From a virus: a DNA stretch of 22,677 nt. The stretch spans positions 1-22,677 of IMG/VR virus record IMGVR_UViG_3300045051_000102; one strand, 5' to 3'. Position numbers and translations under genes: made by a program. Position 1 is the first letter of the stretch. Each line of letters starts with the position of its first letter. Below are positions 13,630 through 20,290 of the stretch, in pieces. Below the pieces are notes generated by a model, which had not been told where the DNA came from, did no database searches, and saw nothing but the letters and a program-made list of their open reading frames with translations.

Positions 13630-14006
13630 GAAAACAGGTTTTCTCTTGGACAACCGACGCAAGCGGCGACGCGACCGTTGGACAAAGCACGTCTAGCGCA
13701 CAGGCAACTGTTTTTGGTTTGCTTCGTGCAATCGCCTATCTCCCCGGCACTACGGACACCGGAGCGACTGTGACCGTTACTTGTGTTGGAAACATAACAT
13801 CGACCCTGCTTACCAAAGCCACCGCCGGGACATCCAATGTGATGTTCTACCCGCGCATTGTGCAGAACGGCAACACCGACGGCGCAGCCCTGACCGGGAC
13901 CGCAGGCGGCGACCGCACGCAAATCCTCATGGAAGGCAAGATCAAAGTTGTGATTGCGTCCGGCGGGAATGGCGGGGCTGGCTCACTGGTTGTTTACTAC
14001 GAATAA
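13626..14006 (+). CDS. Beta-rich head decoration-like virion protein (copy 2 of the module)
   Basis: 126 residues, MRKQVFSWTTDASGDATVGQ onward, then ATVTVTCVGNITSTLLTKAT-like strands and a C-terminal KIKVVIASGGNGGAGSLVVYYE. Thr/Gly/Val-rich composition with many short strands fits a virion surface or head-stabilising protein. Sequence similarity to the protein at 12286 is low by eye, so this is a second module member rather than a clear duplicate. Only one base separates it from the second glycosyltransferase-like gene. Confidence 0.55.
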   Translation: MRKQVFSWTTDASGDATVGQSTSSAQATVFGLLRAIAYLPGTTDTGATVTVTCVGNITSTLLTKATAGTSNVMFYPRIVQNGNTDGAALTGTAGGDRTQILMEGKIKVVIASGGNGGAGSLVVYYE

Positions 14007-14007
14007 C

Positions 14008-14709
14008 ATGCAGCTCGCAGACTTCCACAACTACCACCGCGGGCAAACCTGCCTGATCGTCGGCGTAGGTCCAAACCTCCACCTGACGCCGCCAGCATGG
14101 TTTGACTACGTATCTTTTGGCGTCAACACCATCTACAAGTATGACGGTTGGAACCCGACCTATTATGTCGGCGTGGATGAACGCCTGCGCCTCGAAGATG
14201 GCGCGGCAATTGTGGAACGCTACCCAGACACGCCTAAGTTTTTCCCGACGCCGGATTGGGACGAATTGAAGGGTGAGAATATCTACCGCTTCAAGCACCG
14301 CGCCGGGATAGATTTTGTCGTCGGCGGACATCTGCCCTCTCACCGCGACGCACTCACGCAACACGGCATCACCTACCGCCGCATTATGGACGCGGTATTC
14401 CAGATTGCGTGGCACATGGGATTTACGACCATGCTCATGATCGGCGTACAGCACAAGCCGAACCAGGGGAAGCACGACGACACGGCGCACTTTTGGGGCG
14501 ATGATTTGAGGGCGGTACAGGACCAACCGAATACATGGTGGTTTGATGGCTACCGCTACTTTTCCAACATCCCCGGTATCCGCGTGCTGAATATCTCAGA
14601 GGATACCTACGTCCCCAAAGATGTATTGCCCCGCGATGATTGGTGGAAGTGGGCGAATAACCCGACGGTGACGAAAGCGCCGCATTATACCGAGTGGGTG
14701 CGAGCATGA
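14008..14709 (+). CDS. DUF115/GT42-like putative glycosyltransferase, copy 2
   Basis: 233 residues. ATG at 14008, one base after the previous stop; an upstream GC-rich extension from 13954 is out of register with the paralogue and rejected. By hand about 37 of the first 60 residues match the 12711 protein, including CLIVGVGPNL (about 15-24), FGVNTIYK, GWNPTYYVGVDE, MGFTTMLMIGVQHK, AHFWGDD and VLNISEDTYVPKDVLPRDDW. A segment around residues 95-130 (GIDFVVGGHLPSHRDALTQH) is longer and differs from copy 1, and the small loop GTNVMHFAMQ there becomes TYRRIMDAVF, so substrate or activity may differ. This copy keeps the G-x-G-P-N-L glycine loop seen in sugar-nucleotide enzymes of this fold. It overlaps the next small gene by ATGA. 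Confidence 0.62.
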   Translation: MQLADFHNYHRGQTCLIVGVGPNLHLTPPAWFDYVSFGVNTIYKYDGWNPTYYVGVDERLRLEDGAAIVERYPDTPKFFPTPDWDELKGENIYRFKHRAGIDFVVGGHLPSHRDALTQHGITYRRIMDAVFQIAWHMGFTTMLMIGVQHKPNQGKHDDTAHFWGDDLRAVQDQPNTWWFDGYRYFSNIPGIRVLNISEDTYVPKDVLPRDDWWKWANNPTVTKAPHYTEWVRA

Positions 14710-14885
14710 GGCACATTACACTTTTCCTCTCTACTTTGTTCTGCATGGTTGGAACGGTTTTTATCTCTGTTGGCGTTGCCCTGGATGAACATATTGGGCA
14801 GACAACCATTAATGCGCTTTGCAAAAGTTTTGACGAAGTGTACGACTGTAAAAACCCATTTGTCGAGGCAGCGAAAAACAAATGA
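14706..14885 (+). CDS. Small exported or membrane-anchored protein
   Basis: 59 residues from the ATG that overlaps the enzyme stop (ATGA). An upstream GTG at 14694 is possible but less favoured. An N-terminal hydrophobic stretch (HITLFLSTLFCMVGTVFISV, about 3-22) is followed by a soluble tail with two Cys (ALCKSFDEVYDCKNPF) and a basic end. It may be a signal-anchored peptide with an extracytoplasmic, possibly disulfide-bonded domain. The stop overlaps the connector start. Function unknown. Confidence 0.6.
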   Translation: MRHITLFLSTLFCMVGTVFISVGVALDEHIGQTTINALCKSFDEVYDCKNPFVEAAKNK

Positions 14886-15826
14886 CCACGCGCCAAGTAG
14901 AAACCGCCACCGTTCTAGGCACCGTCACTGGAACAGGCAACGCCTCTGTCACCGTGACCGCCTACGGCATAGGCAACAGCCCTAAGACGATCTCGGTCGC
15001 AGTCACGAACGGCGATACTGCCTCGGTAGTCGGCGGCTTGGTGCGTACCGCCCTGGCGTTCGATACCGATGTTGCCGCGATGTTCCTGGTATCCGGCAGC
15101 GGCGCAAATGTGGTCCTGACAAAGCACGTCGCCGCGGCAAACGATAGCACACTCAATATCGCCATAGACAACGGTACATGCACCGGCTTGACCGCAGCGC
15201 CGACCAGCACGAACACGACCGCGGGCGACGGTCTCAATCATGCCTACTGTGCTATCACAGACGTTCGTAATGTGGACGTGGTAAATGTGACCGGCGCAAC
15301 ACACGATGATTTGATGACGAAAGTTATCAATGGCGTGTCCAGAAAAATAGATCTGTTCTGCGGGCGGCGATTTTATTACATATCCGAAACGCGCTACTAC
15401 AAAGCAAAAGACGATTACTGTCTTGATGTAAATGATATTGCTTCGTCAAGCGGCATCACGATTGAAACCGACTTGAACGGCGACGGCGTTTATGAATACT
15501 CATGGTCGAGCACAGATTATTACATGGCTGGCTATAACGACGTTCTTGACAACTGGCCTTACAGCCAGATTGAAATCACACCGCAGGGCTTATACACATT
15601 TTCCAAGCAGCGCAAGGGAAACAAGATTACCGCCCCGTTTGGCTGGCCTTCCATTCCTGAGCCCGTTGTTTTGGCTTGTATCCTGCAATCTAGCCGAGTT
15701 TGGGCACGCTTCAAGACGCCGCTGGGACAGGCGGGTGCGTCGGCTGTTGGAATGATTACTCTCGACATTCCTGCACTTGACCCTGACGTAGAGGAAATGC
15801 TTATCCAGTACAGGAAGTTGACATGA
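14882..15826 (+). CDS. Head-tail connector (gp6-like) fused to an N-terminal beta domain
   Basis: 314 residues. Residues about 120-314 are a connector of the HK97 gp6 / phage head-tail connector type: AYCAITDVRNVDVVNVTGA, DDLMTKVINGVSRKIDLFCG, RRFYYISETRYYKAKDDY, ITIETDLNGDGVYEYSW, then a Pro-rich C-terminus (WPSIPEPVVLACILQSSRVW) and DIPALDPDVEEMLIQYRKL. This ring docks onto the portal. Residues 1-118 are an added Thr/Val/Asn-rich beta domain (VLGTVTGTGNASVTVTAYGI, DTASVVGGLVRTALAFDT, TLNIAIDNGTCTGLTAAPTS). That unit resembles repeats in phage tail and structural proteins, not the normal connector. The fusion makes the protein about 1.5-2 times the usual length. ATGA overlaps join it to both neighbours. 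Confidence 0.78.
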   Translation: MTTRQVETATVLGTVTGTGNASVTVTAYGIGNSPKTISVAVTNGDTASVVGGLVRTALAFDTDVAAMFLVSGSGANVVLTKHVAAANDSTLNIAIDNGTCTGLTAAPTSTNTTAGDGLNHAYCAITDVRNVDVVNVTGATHDDLMTKVINGVSRKIDLFCGRRFYYISETRYYKAKDDYCLDVNDIASSSGITIETDLNGDGVYEYSWSSTDYYMAGYNDVLDNWPYSQIEITPQGLYTFSKQRKGNKITAPFGWPSIPEPVVLACILQSSRVWARFKTPLGQAGASAVGMITLDIPALDPDVEEMLIQYRKLT

Positions 15827-16281
15827 CAGGGCAAATACAAGAAATCGACCTTGCTACAAGTGCCATCGCCACTGTCGCCGCCTCTGTGAGTGGAGTAGAC
15901 GCCGCGCCTGCCTTTTCGATATTCAATGTCCGCGACAACATTATTGCACTAGTCTACCCAATGACCAGCGAAACGATAATCAGCGAGTTAGGCACAATGC
16001 AGGATTTGGCAATGATTGCCTGTGATGTACTAACCCCGTTTGTGGATGCGCTCAATACTGACTATCAGGGAATTTTAGTAATTGCCAAGAATATCAAAAA
16101 GGCGTTTGTAAGAGAAGTTTCTAACCATAGCGATGGAAGTGCTGGAACATTCTTTAACAACACTATTAGCGCGGTAACTACTTGTCGGCTTGAGTTTCTG
16201 CCGTATTACGTCTACGGCAATACGCAATATATCGGCTACCGCGTAAGCCTTGAAGATGTGAAGTTGAAATACGACCTATGA
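15823..16281 (+). CDS. Neck/head-closure or tail-terminator candidate
   Basis: 152 residues: an alpha/beta protein with FSIFNVRDNIIALVYPMTSE, DLAMIACDVLTPFVDALN and a C-terminal TTCRLEFLPYYVYGNTQYIG then VSLEDVKLKYDL. Its place between the connector and the gp10-like gene is where siphoviruses encode head-closure or tail-terminator proteins. I do not recognise a family motif, so the call is positional. ATGA overlaps at both ends indicate co-translation. Confidence 0.5.
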   Translation: MTGQIQEIDLATSAIATVAASVSGVDAAPAFSIFNVRDNIIALVYPMTSETIISELGTMQDLAMIACDVLTPFVDALNTDYQGILVIAKNIKKAFVREVSNHSDGSAGTFFNNTISAVTTCRLEFLPYYVYGNTQYIGYRVSLEDVKLKYDL

Positions 16282-16685
16282 CGCAGCTATCCATCCAAGT
16301 GACAGGCGCAGAGTTGGTCCGCCGTGGCTTACAGGACTTGTCGGCGGAAATCCCGCAGATTGGCCGCCTGCAGATCTACCAGACCGAGCAGGCGATTGTG
16401 CGGCGCATGAAAACGTATCCGCCTCCGCCGGCAGCATCCACCTACGTTCGCACAGGCACGCTGGGCGGTGGCTGGATGATCACGCCGCTCACGAACGGCT
16501 ACACCATCCGCAACGACGTGCCTTATACAAAACACGTCGTCGGCAACGCCTACGGGTTGGAACAGGCCTGGATGCACGTTGAACGCTGGCAGCTTTTGCG
16601 GGATGTGAACGATGAGGAGGTGGCGAAACTGCCAAAAGCAATTGAGGACAATATCACGCAGGTAGCACGGAGAGTAGGACTATGA
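16278..16685 (+). CDS. HK97 gp10-like neck/tail-completion protein
   Basis: 135 residues. The pattern TGAELVRRGLQDLSAEIPQI, AIVRRMKTYPPPPAASTYVR, TGTLGGGWMI and NDVPYTKHVVG is the usual core of HK97 gp10 / phage virion-morphogenesis proteins, in which the R-T-G-x-L ... Y-x-x-x-V motif is widespread. The family takes part in joining or closing the tail at the head. ATGA overlaps both neighbours, and the tail tube gene follows one small gene later, as in other siphoviruses. Confidence 0.77.
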   Translation: MTQLSIQVTGAELVRRGLQDLSAEIPQIGRLQIYQTEQAIVRRMKTYPPPPAASTYVRTGTLGGGWMITPLTNGYTIRNDVPYTKHVVGNAYGLEQAWMHVERWQLLRDVNDEEVAKLPKAIEDNITQVARRVGL

Positions 16686-16906
16686 CAATCAAACTGATTT
16701 ACACAGGACGCGGAGAGCATATTTTCCACGTGCCGTCGCGGGATCTGACAGACGAGGATTTCGCAGAGCGTGCGGAATTGTGGCAGGAACACGGTATCAC
16801 GGATACCGTGCTAATCGAGAGCGGGCTATACAAAAAGGTCGAAGCGGCGCAAGCCGAACCAAAGAAATCAAAGCGCGGCACAGCAGCCGCCGAGGAAGGT
16901 GAATAA
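16682..16906 (+). CDS. Small tail-proximal hypothetical protein
   Basis: 74 residues: a compact N-terminal domain (IKLIYTGRGEHIFHVPSRDL, DEDFAERAELWQEHGI) and a Lys/Ala/Glu-rich C-terminal tail (AQAEPKKSKRGTAAAEEGE). It overlaps the gene before it by ATGA and shares one base with the tail tube start (TAATG). Its layout of a small folded unit plus charged tail recalls the protein at 13324, but no homology is evident. Function unknown. Confidence 0.55.
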   Translation: MTIKLIYTGRGEHIFHVPSRDLTDEDFAERAELWQEHGITDTVLIESGLYKKVEAAQAEPKKSKRGTAAAEEGE

Positions 16907-17907
16907 TGGCGGGTCGAAGAAGTCTCAGGTTTATCCAGTTAGGACGCGAAAGCACGGCGGGTACATCTGTCGCCGCTACAACCATCTGGCGCGGTGTTGG
17001 AACGATCAAGGATAATTTTGCGGTTACACCTGTCAGTGAGGACGTGGGGATCATCGGCGGGACAGACGCGGTAAACAATCCGATGAAGGGTGGAAGTCTC
17101 GCAATCTCGCAGACCCCGGCGACGTTTGAGCAGTTCTTGCATATCTTGGAAATGTCCGTCAAAACGGCGACGCCCGCACAGGACGGCGCGGGTACGGATT
17201 ATATCTATACCTATGCCTTCCCGACTACAAGCGGCAACACCATCAAAACCTACACCATCGAGGGCGGCGACGATACAGGTGAAGAGGAAATGCCGTATTG
17301 CTTCGTCAACGACTGGACGTTATCCGGCAACGGGCGTACCGCCTGGCAGTTACAAGCCAATATCCAGGGGCGCGAGGTTACAGCCAGCACGAAAACAGGA
17401 TCACTGACCCTGCCTGCCATCAATTACATGAATTTTGGTTTATCCAAGCTGTATATTGACGCGATTGGCGGCACGTATGGATCAACGCAAAAATCCAACA
17501 CCCTGAGAGGCGCAAGTATCAAATTTGTGTCTGGAATACAGCCGAAGGACACCGCTGATGGGCGTTTGGATTTCTCGTTCGTACAGGGCACAGATTACAC
17601 ATGCACGGGTCAATTGGAGTTTGAGCATGACTCCATCGCGCTTGCCAATAAGGTGGACTGGCGCGCCCTGACCGCCCGGAAGTTGCAAATCAAGATCGAA
17701 GGTACGACGGCATTTGCTACTCCCGGCACGACATACAGCGTCCCGACGGTGATTATTAACCTGCCTATTCGGTGGAGCAACTTCGAGAAAATTGGAGAAG
17801 CGAACGGTAACGACATTGTCCAGGGCAGCTTTATGTCGAAATACAACACAACCGCCGCAGGAGCGGGAAGCATTATCAACGTAGTTGAACTAAGTGCGGT
17901 TCCTTAG
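16906..17907 (+). CDS. Major tail tube protein
   Basis: 333 residues. N-terminal RFIQLGRESTAGTSVAATTI then WRGVGTIKDNFAVTPVSEDV is the start expected of long-tail tube proteins. Further features are PMKGGSLAISQTPATFEQFL, CFVNDWTLSGNGRTAWQLQA and the C-terminal INLPIRWSNFEKIGEANGND. Subunits stack as hexameric rings round the tape measure. The length is at the larger end for siphoviral tube proteins, which may mean an added surface domain. ATG shares its A with the upstream stop; no SD needed beyond coupling. It precedes the chaperone and tape measure genes, which fixes the identity. Confidence 0.85.
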   Translation: MAGRRSLRFIQLGRESTAGTSVAATTIWRGVGTIKDNFAVTPVSEDVGIIGGTDAVNNPMKGGSLAISQTPATFEQFLHILEMSVKTATPAQDGAGTDYIYTYAFPTTSGNTIKTYTIEGGDDTGEEEMPYCFVNDWTLSGNGRTAWQLQANIQGREVTASTKTGSLTLPAINYMNFGLSKLYIDAIGGTYGSTQKSNTLRGASIKFVSGIQPKDTADGRLDFSFVQGTDYTCTGQLEFEHDSIALANKVDWRALTARKLQIKIEGTTAFATPGTTYSVPTVIINLPIRWSNFEKIGEANGNDIVQGSFMSKYNTTAAGAGSIINVVELSAVP

Positions 17908-17922
17908 TAGAAAGCGTTTGGA

Positions 17923-18258
17923 ATGGATCAAATCAGATTTGTAATCAACAGAAATAAAACGGGCTTGACCTGGGAAGAGTTTGAAACAATCGAGTTAGCC
18001 CAAGAGGGCGATGTGAAAATGCGCCGCCTGCGTCCGCTCGTGGCGCGTTTCATGGTTGACGAAAGCGGGCAGCCCCTCCCCCATGAGCAGGCGATCAAGG
18101 TGCTTGGCAAGCTCCCGCTTGATGAAGTCAAGGACGTATTCCAGAAGTTTGCGGAGGCGATGACTAACAGCGCCGTCCCTTTAGCGAACAGGACGCCCTC
18201 GAGCTCGCCTTCCGCAGCAAATTCGGCGGCTCCGTCCCCGGATGGGTTATCAAGCTAG
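17923..18258 (+). CDS. Tail assembly chaperone, unshifted form (gpG-like)
   Basis: 111 residues between tail tube and tape measure. It starts MDQIRFVINRNKTGLTWEEF and has a central LRPLVARFMVDESGQPLPHE, then DEVKDVFQKFAEAMTNSAVP; the end is Ser/Pro/Ala-rich low complexity (SSSPSAANSAAPSPDGLSS), typical of a frame read past its functional end. Such proteins keep the tape measure soluble and recruit tube subunits. A canonical slippery heptamer CCCTTTA lies at 18177-18183 and leads into the downstream frame, so this is the shorter of two products. Confidence 0.82.
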   Translation: MDQIRFVINRNKTGLTWEEFETIELAQEGDVKMRRLRPLVARFMVDESGQPLPHEQAIKVLGKLPLDEVKDVFQKFAEAMTNSAVPLANRTPSSSPSAANSAAPSPDGLSS

Positions 18259-18422
18259 AAACGGCGACGGATTGGGGCGTGCCGCCGTGGGAAGTGGACA
18301 GGATACCCCTGACACCCTGGCGCTTGTTCGTGTGGCGCACGCGGCGAAATCTGTACACGGCGGAAGTCGTAGCGAAGCGGGAACGGGAGCGCGAGGAATT
18401 AGAACAAAGGTTCAATAGATAA
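18168..18422 (+). CDS. Tail assembly chaperone, frameshift extension (gpT-like)
   Basis: This frame lies one base back from the chaperone frame and has no credible start of its own. Read after the slip at 18177-18183 it gives FSEQDALELAFRSKFGGSVP, GWVIKLETATDWGVPPWEVD, RIPLTPWRLFVWRTRRNLYT and a charged helix ending AKREREREELEQRFNR. It supplies the carboxyl part of a fusion of about 166 residues, equivalent to lambda gpGT. The W-R-L-F-x-W and charged tail suit contact with the tape measure or tube subunits. The stop overlaps the tape measure ATG (TAATG). Confidence 0.8.
   Translation, partial: QRRPFSEQDALELAFRSKFGGSVPGWVIKLETATDWGVPPWEVDRIPLTPWRLFVWRTRRNLYTAEVVAKREREREELEQRFNR
18177..18183 (+). 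promoter_or_regulatory. -1 programmed ribosomal frameshift site (CCCTTTA)
   Basis: In the chaperone frame the codons are GTC-CCT-TTA, giving X-XXY-YYZ = C-CCT-TTA. Slipping one base back gives CCC-TTT-AGC and continues in a frame that is open from 18168 to the TAA at 18420-18422. A GC-rich downstream region with the CTCGAGCTCG palindrome at 18198-18207 could stimulate slippage. Confidence 0.85.
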
Positions 18423-20272
18423 TGACCGCTGAAGTAATTATTGACATCATCGGGCGAGATAGTGCAAGTGGATCGCTTGGCAACCTCGGCAACATCATTA
18501 CAGGCATTAAAAGCGCTGTTGATTTAGCCGGGGACGCTTTCCGCACGTTTACAGGTTTTGCAGGGGAAGGACTTGACGCGATTGCAAATTATGAGCGCAT
18601 GAGTGCGTCCCTGCAATCTCTCACCGCCTCTCAGATCCTGCAAAGTGGTGCGGTTGACGACATGGCAACAGCGATGGAGATGGCGGCACCAAAAGCGGAA
18701 GAATTATTAGGGTGGATTCAGGAAATAGCAATCAAATCCCCGTTTACAAGCGCGGGGGTTGCACAGGCTTTCCGCATGGCGGAGGCTTACGGGTTTTCAG
18801 CCGATGAGTCAAAAAGATTAGTACAAGCCTTGATTGATTTCACAGCAGGCACAGGCGCGAGTGAGTACGCCATGCAACAAATCGCCCGCGCTCTTGGGCA
18901 AATCAGCGCAACAGGAAGAGTAACAGGCGGCGATATGTTGCAATTAGTAAACGCTGGCTTGCCTGTTACGCAAATCCTAGCCGATGGGTTTGGAGTGACT
19001 ACGGCAAAAATAATGGAAATGCGAGAGAAGGGGCTGTTGCCTGCTAAAGAATCCATCGAAATGATTACAACCTACCTTGAAACAAATTTCCAGGGTGCGG
19101 CGGAGAGGCAAGCGAACACGTGGGCAGGTTTAAAGGGTACGTTTGAAGATTTGAAAACAATGGGTTTGCGGGAGTTTTTCGGCGGCTTGTTTGATGTTAT
19201 CCAGCCTCTAGCTGTTGAGTTTTCTAGCTGGCTGCAAACAGAGGGAATGGATAAATTGCGCGAATGGGGTGCAGTCCTGGGTGAGTTTACTCAAAATATC
19301 GTAGACAAAATCCCCTTAGTGGTCGCTAAGTTAGAAGAGTTGAAAGCGGCGTTTGACGCGGGTGGTTTTACGGGAGTGATGCAGATACTTGCGAATGACC
19401 TAGGGGCAGCTTTGACAGACGCAATTTCAAACATTGATTGGATCGGAATTACAGACAGTATTGACGCAGCCCTGGCGAGTGCTATCCGAAATCACGATTG
19501 GACCGCCTCGGGTCAATCGTTCGGCGCGATGTTGGACGGCGTTTTAGCGGGGAGTATTGACAGCCAGGATTCCACCGCCACGCCCGCGCTTGTGGATGCG
19601 ATCAATAACTGGCTGCTGGGTGCGGTCGGTGCGGTGAGTTGGGACGAGTGGCGCGCGTCTGCAAGCGCGAAGATCAGGGAGTTTATCAACGGGGTTGTGG
19701 AAGATTTCAAGAATTGGGTTATCGCGAAGGCGTGGGAATCTCACAATGCCTGGGTAAATTTCTGGATGAGCGCCCTGGATATTACGCCGATTAGTGACTG
19801 GATTAGAGGAATTATTGACAAAGTAAAAAATTTCCTCGGCATTTCCTCCCCCTCTACAGTCTTTTATGACATCGGGAGAAATATCGTACAGGGGTTAATT
19901 AACGGGTGGGATTCGATGTTCAACGCATTCCAGACGGTTGTAAAAAATGCCCTGCAAGGATTGCTAGATGCCACGATCAACCCAATACTAAGCGTCCTCG
20001 GATTGGATACTATCAACCTCGGCGGCTCCTCTACCGGCTCGGTCGGCGGGCAGGCGGGCAGTTGGGGTGGCGGCAGCACAACGGGCACCGGCACGCCTTC
20101 CACCGGCGCTGCGGGAACGGTCGTCAACCAGTACTTCGCAGGCGCGACGATCAACGTCGGCTCGTGGGATCAAATCTCCTACGAATGTCTCTCTCCCAAT
20201 CCGTTTGTAGGCGCAACATCTAACCAGCTTGTCACCGGCTCGGTCGGCGGCGGGCAAGGGACGCCGCACTAA
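18422..20272 (+). CDS. Tape measure protein
   Basis: 616 residues. Residues about 20-280 match the tape-measure N-terminal domain: NYERMSASLQSLTASQILQS, IAIKSPFTSAGVAQAFRMAE, FTAGTGASEYAMQQIARALG, QISATGRVTGGDMLQLVNAG and MITTYLETNFQGAAERQANT. A long helical and hydrophobic middle follows, then FLGISSPSTVFYDIGRNIVQ (about 475) and VKNALQGLLDATINPILSVL. The last 100 residues are Gly/Ser/Thr-rich. It sets tail length and occupies the tube lumen. At about 1.5 A per residue it predicts a tail near 90 nm, short for a siphovirus. It starts on the last base of the chaperone stop. Confidence 0.88.
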   Translation: MTAEVIIDIIGRDSASGSLGNLGNIITGIKSAVDLAGDAFRTFTGFAGEGLDAIANYERMSASLQSLTASQILQSGAVDDMATAMEMAAPKAEELLGWIQEIAIKSPFTSAGVAQAFRMAEAYGFSADESKRLVQALIDFTAGTGASEYAMQQIARALGQISATGRVTGGDMLQLVNAGLPVTQILADGFGVTTAKIMEMREKGLLPAKESIEMITTYLETNFQGAAERQANTWAGLKGTFEDLKTMGLREFFGGLFDVIQPLAVEFSSWLQTEGMDKLREWGAVLGEFTQNIVDKIPLVVAKLEELKAAFDAGGFTGVMQILANDLGAALTDAISNIDWIGITDSIDAALASAIRNHDWTASGQSFGAMLDGVLAGSIDSQDSTATPALVDAINNWLLGAVGAVSWDEWRASASAKIREFINGVVEDFKNWVIAKAWESHNAWVNFWMSALDITPISDWIRGIIDKVKNFLGISSPSTVFYDIGRNIVQGLINGWDSMFNAFQTVVKNALQGLLDATINPILSVLGLDTINLGGSSTGSVGGQAGSWGGGSTTGTGTPSTGAAGTVVNQYFAGATINVGSWDQISYECLSPNPFVGATSNQLVTGSVGGGQGTPH

Positions 20273-20290
20273 CCCACAGGGTGCTTCGCT

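Noticed and set aside
13942-14526. 194-aa minus-strand ORF
   Set aside because: Antisense to the second glycosyltransferase-like gene, which aligns with its paralogue over its length.
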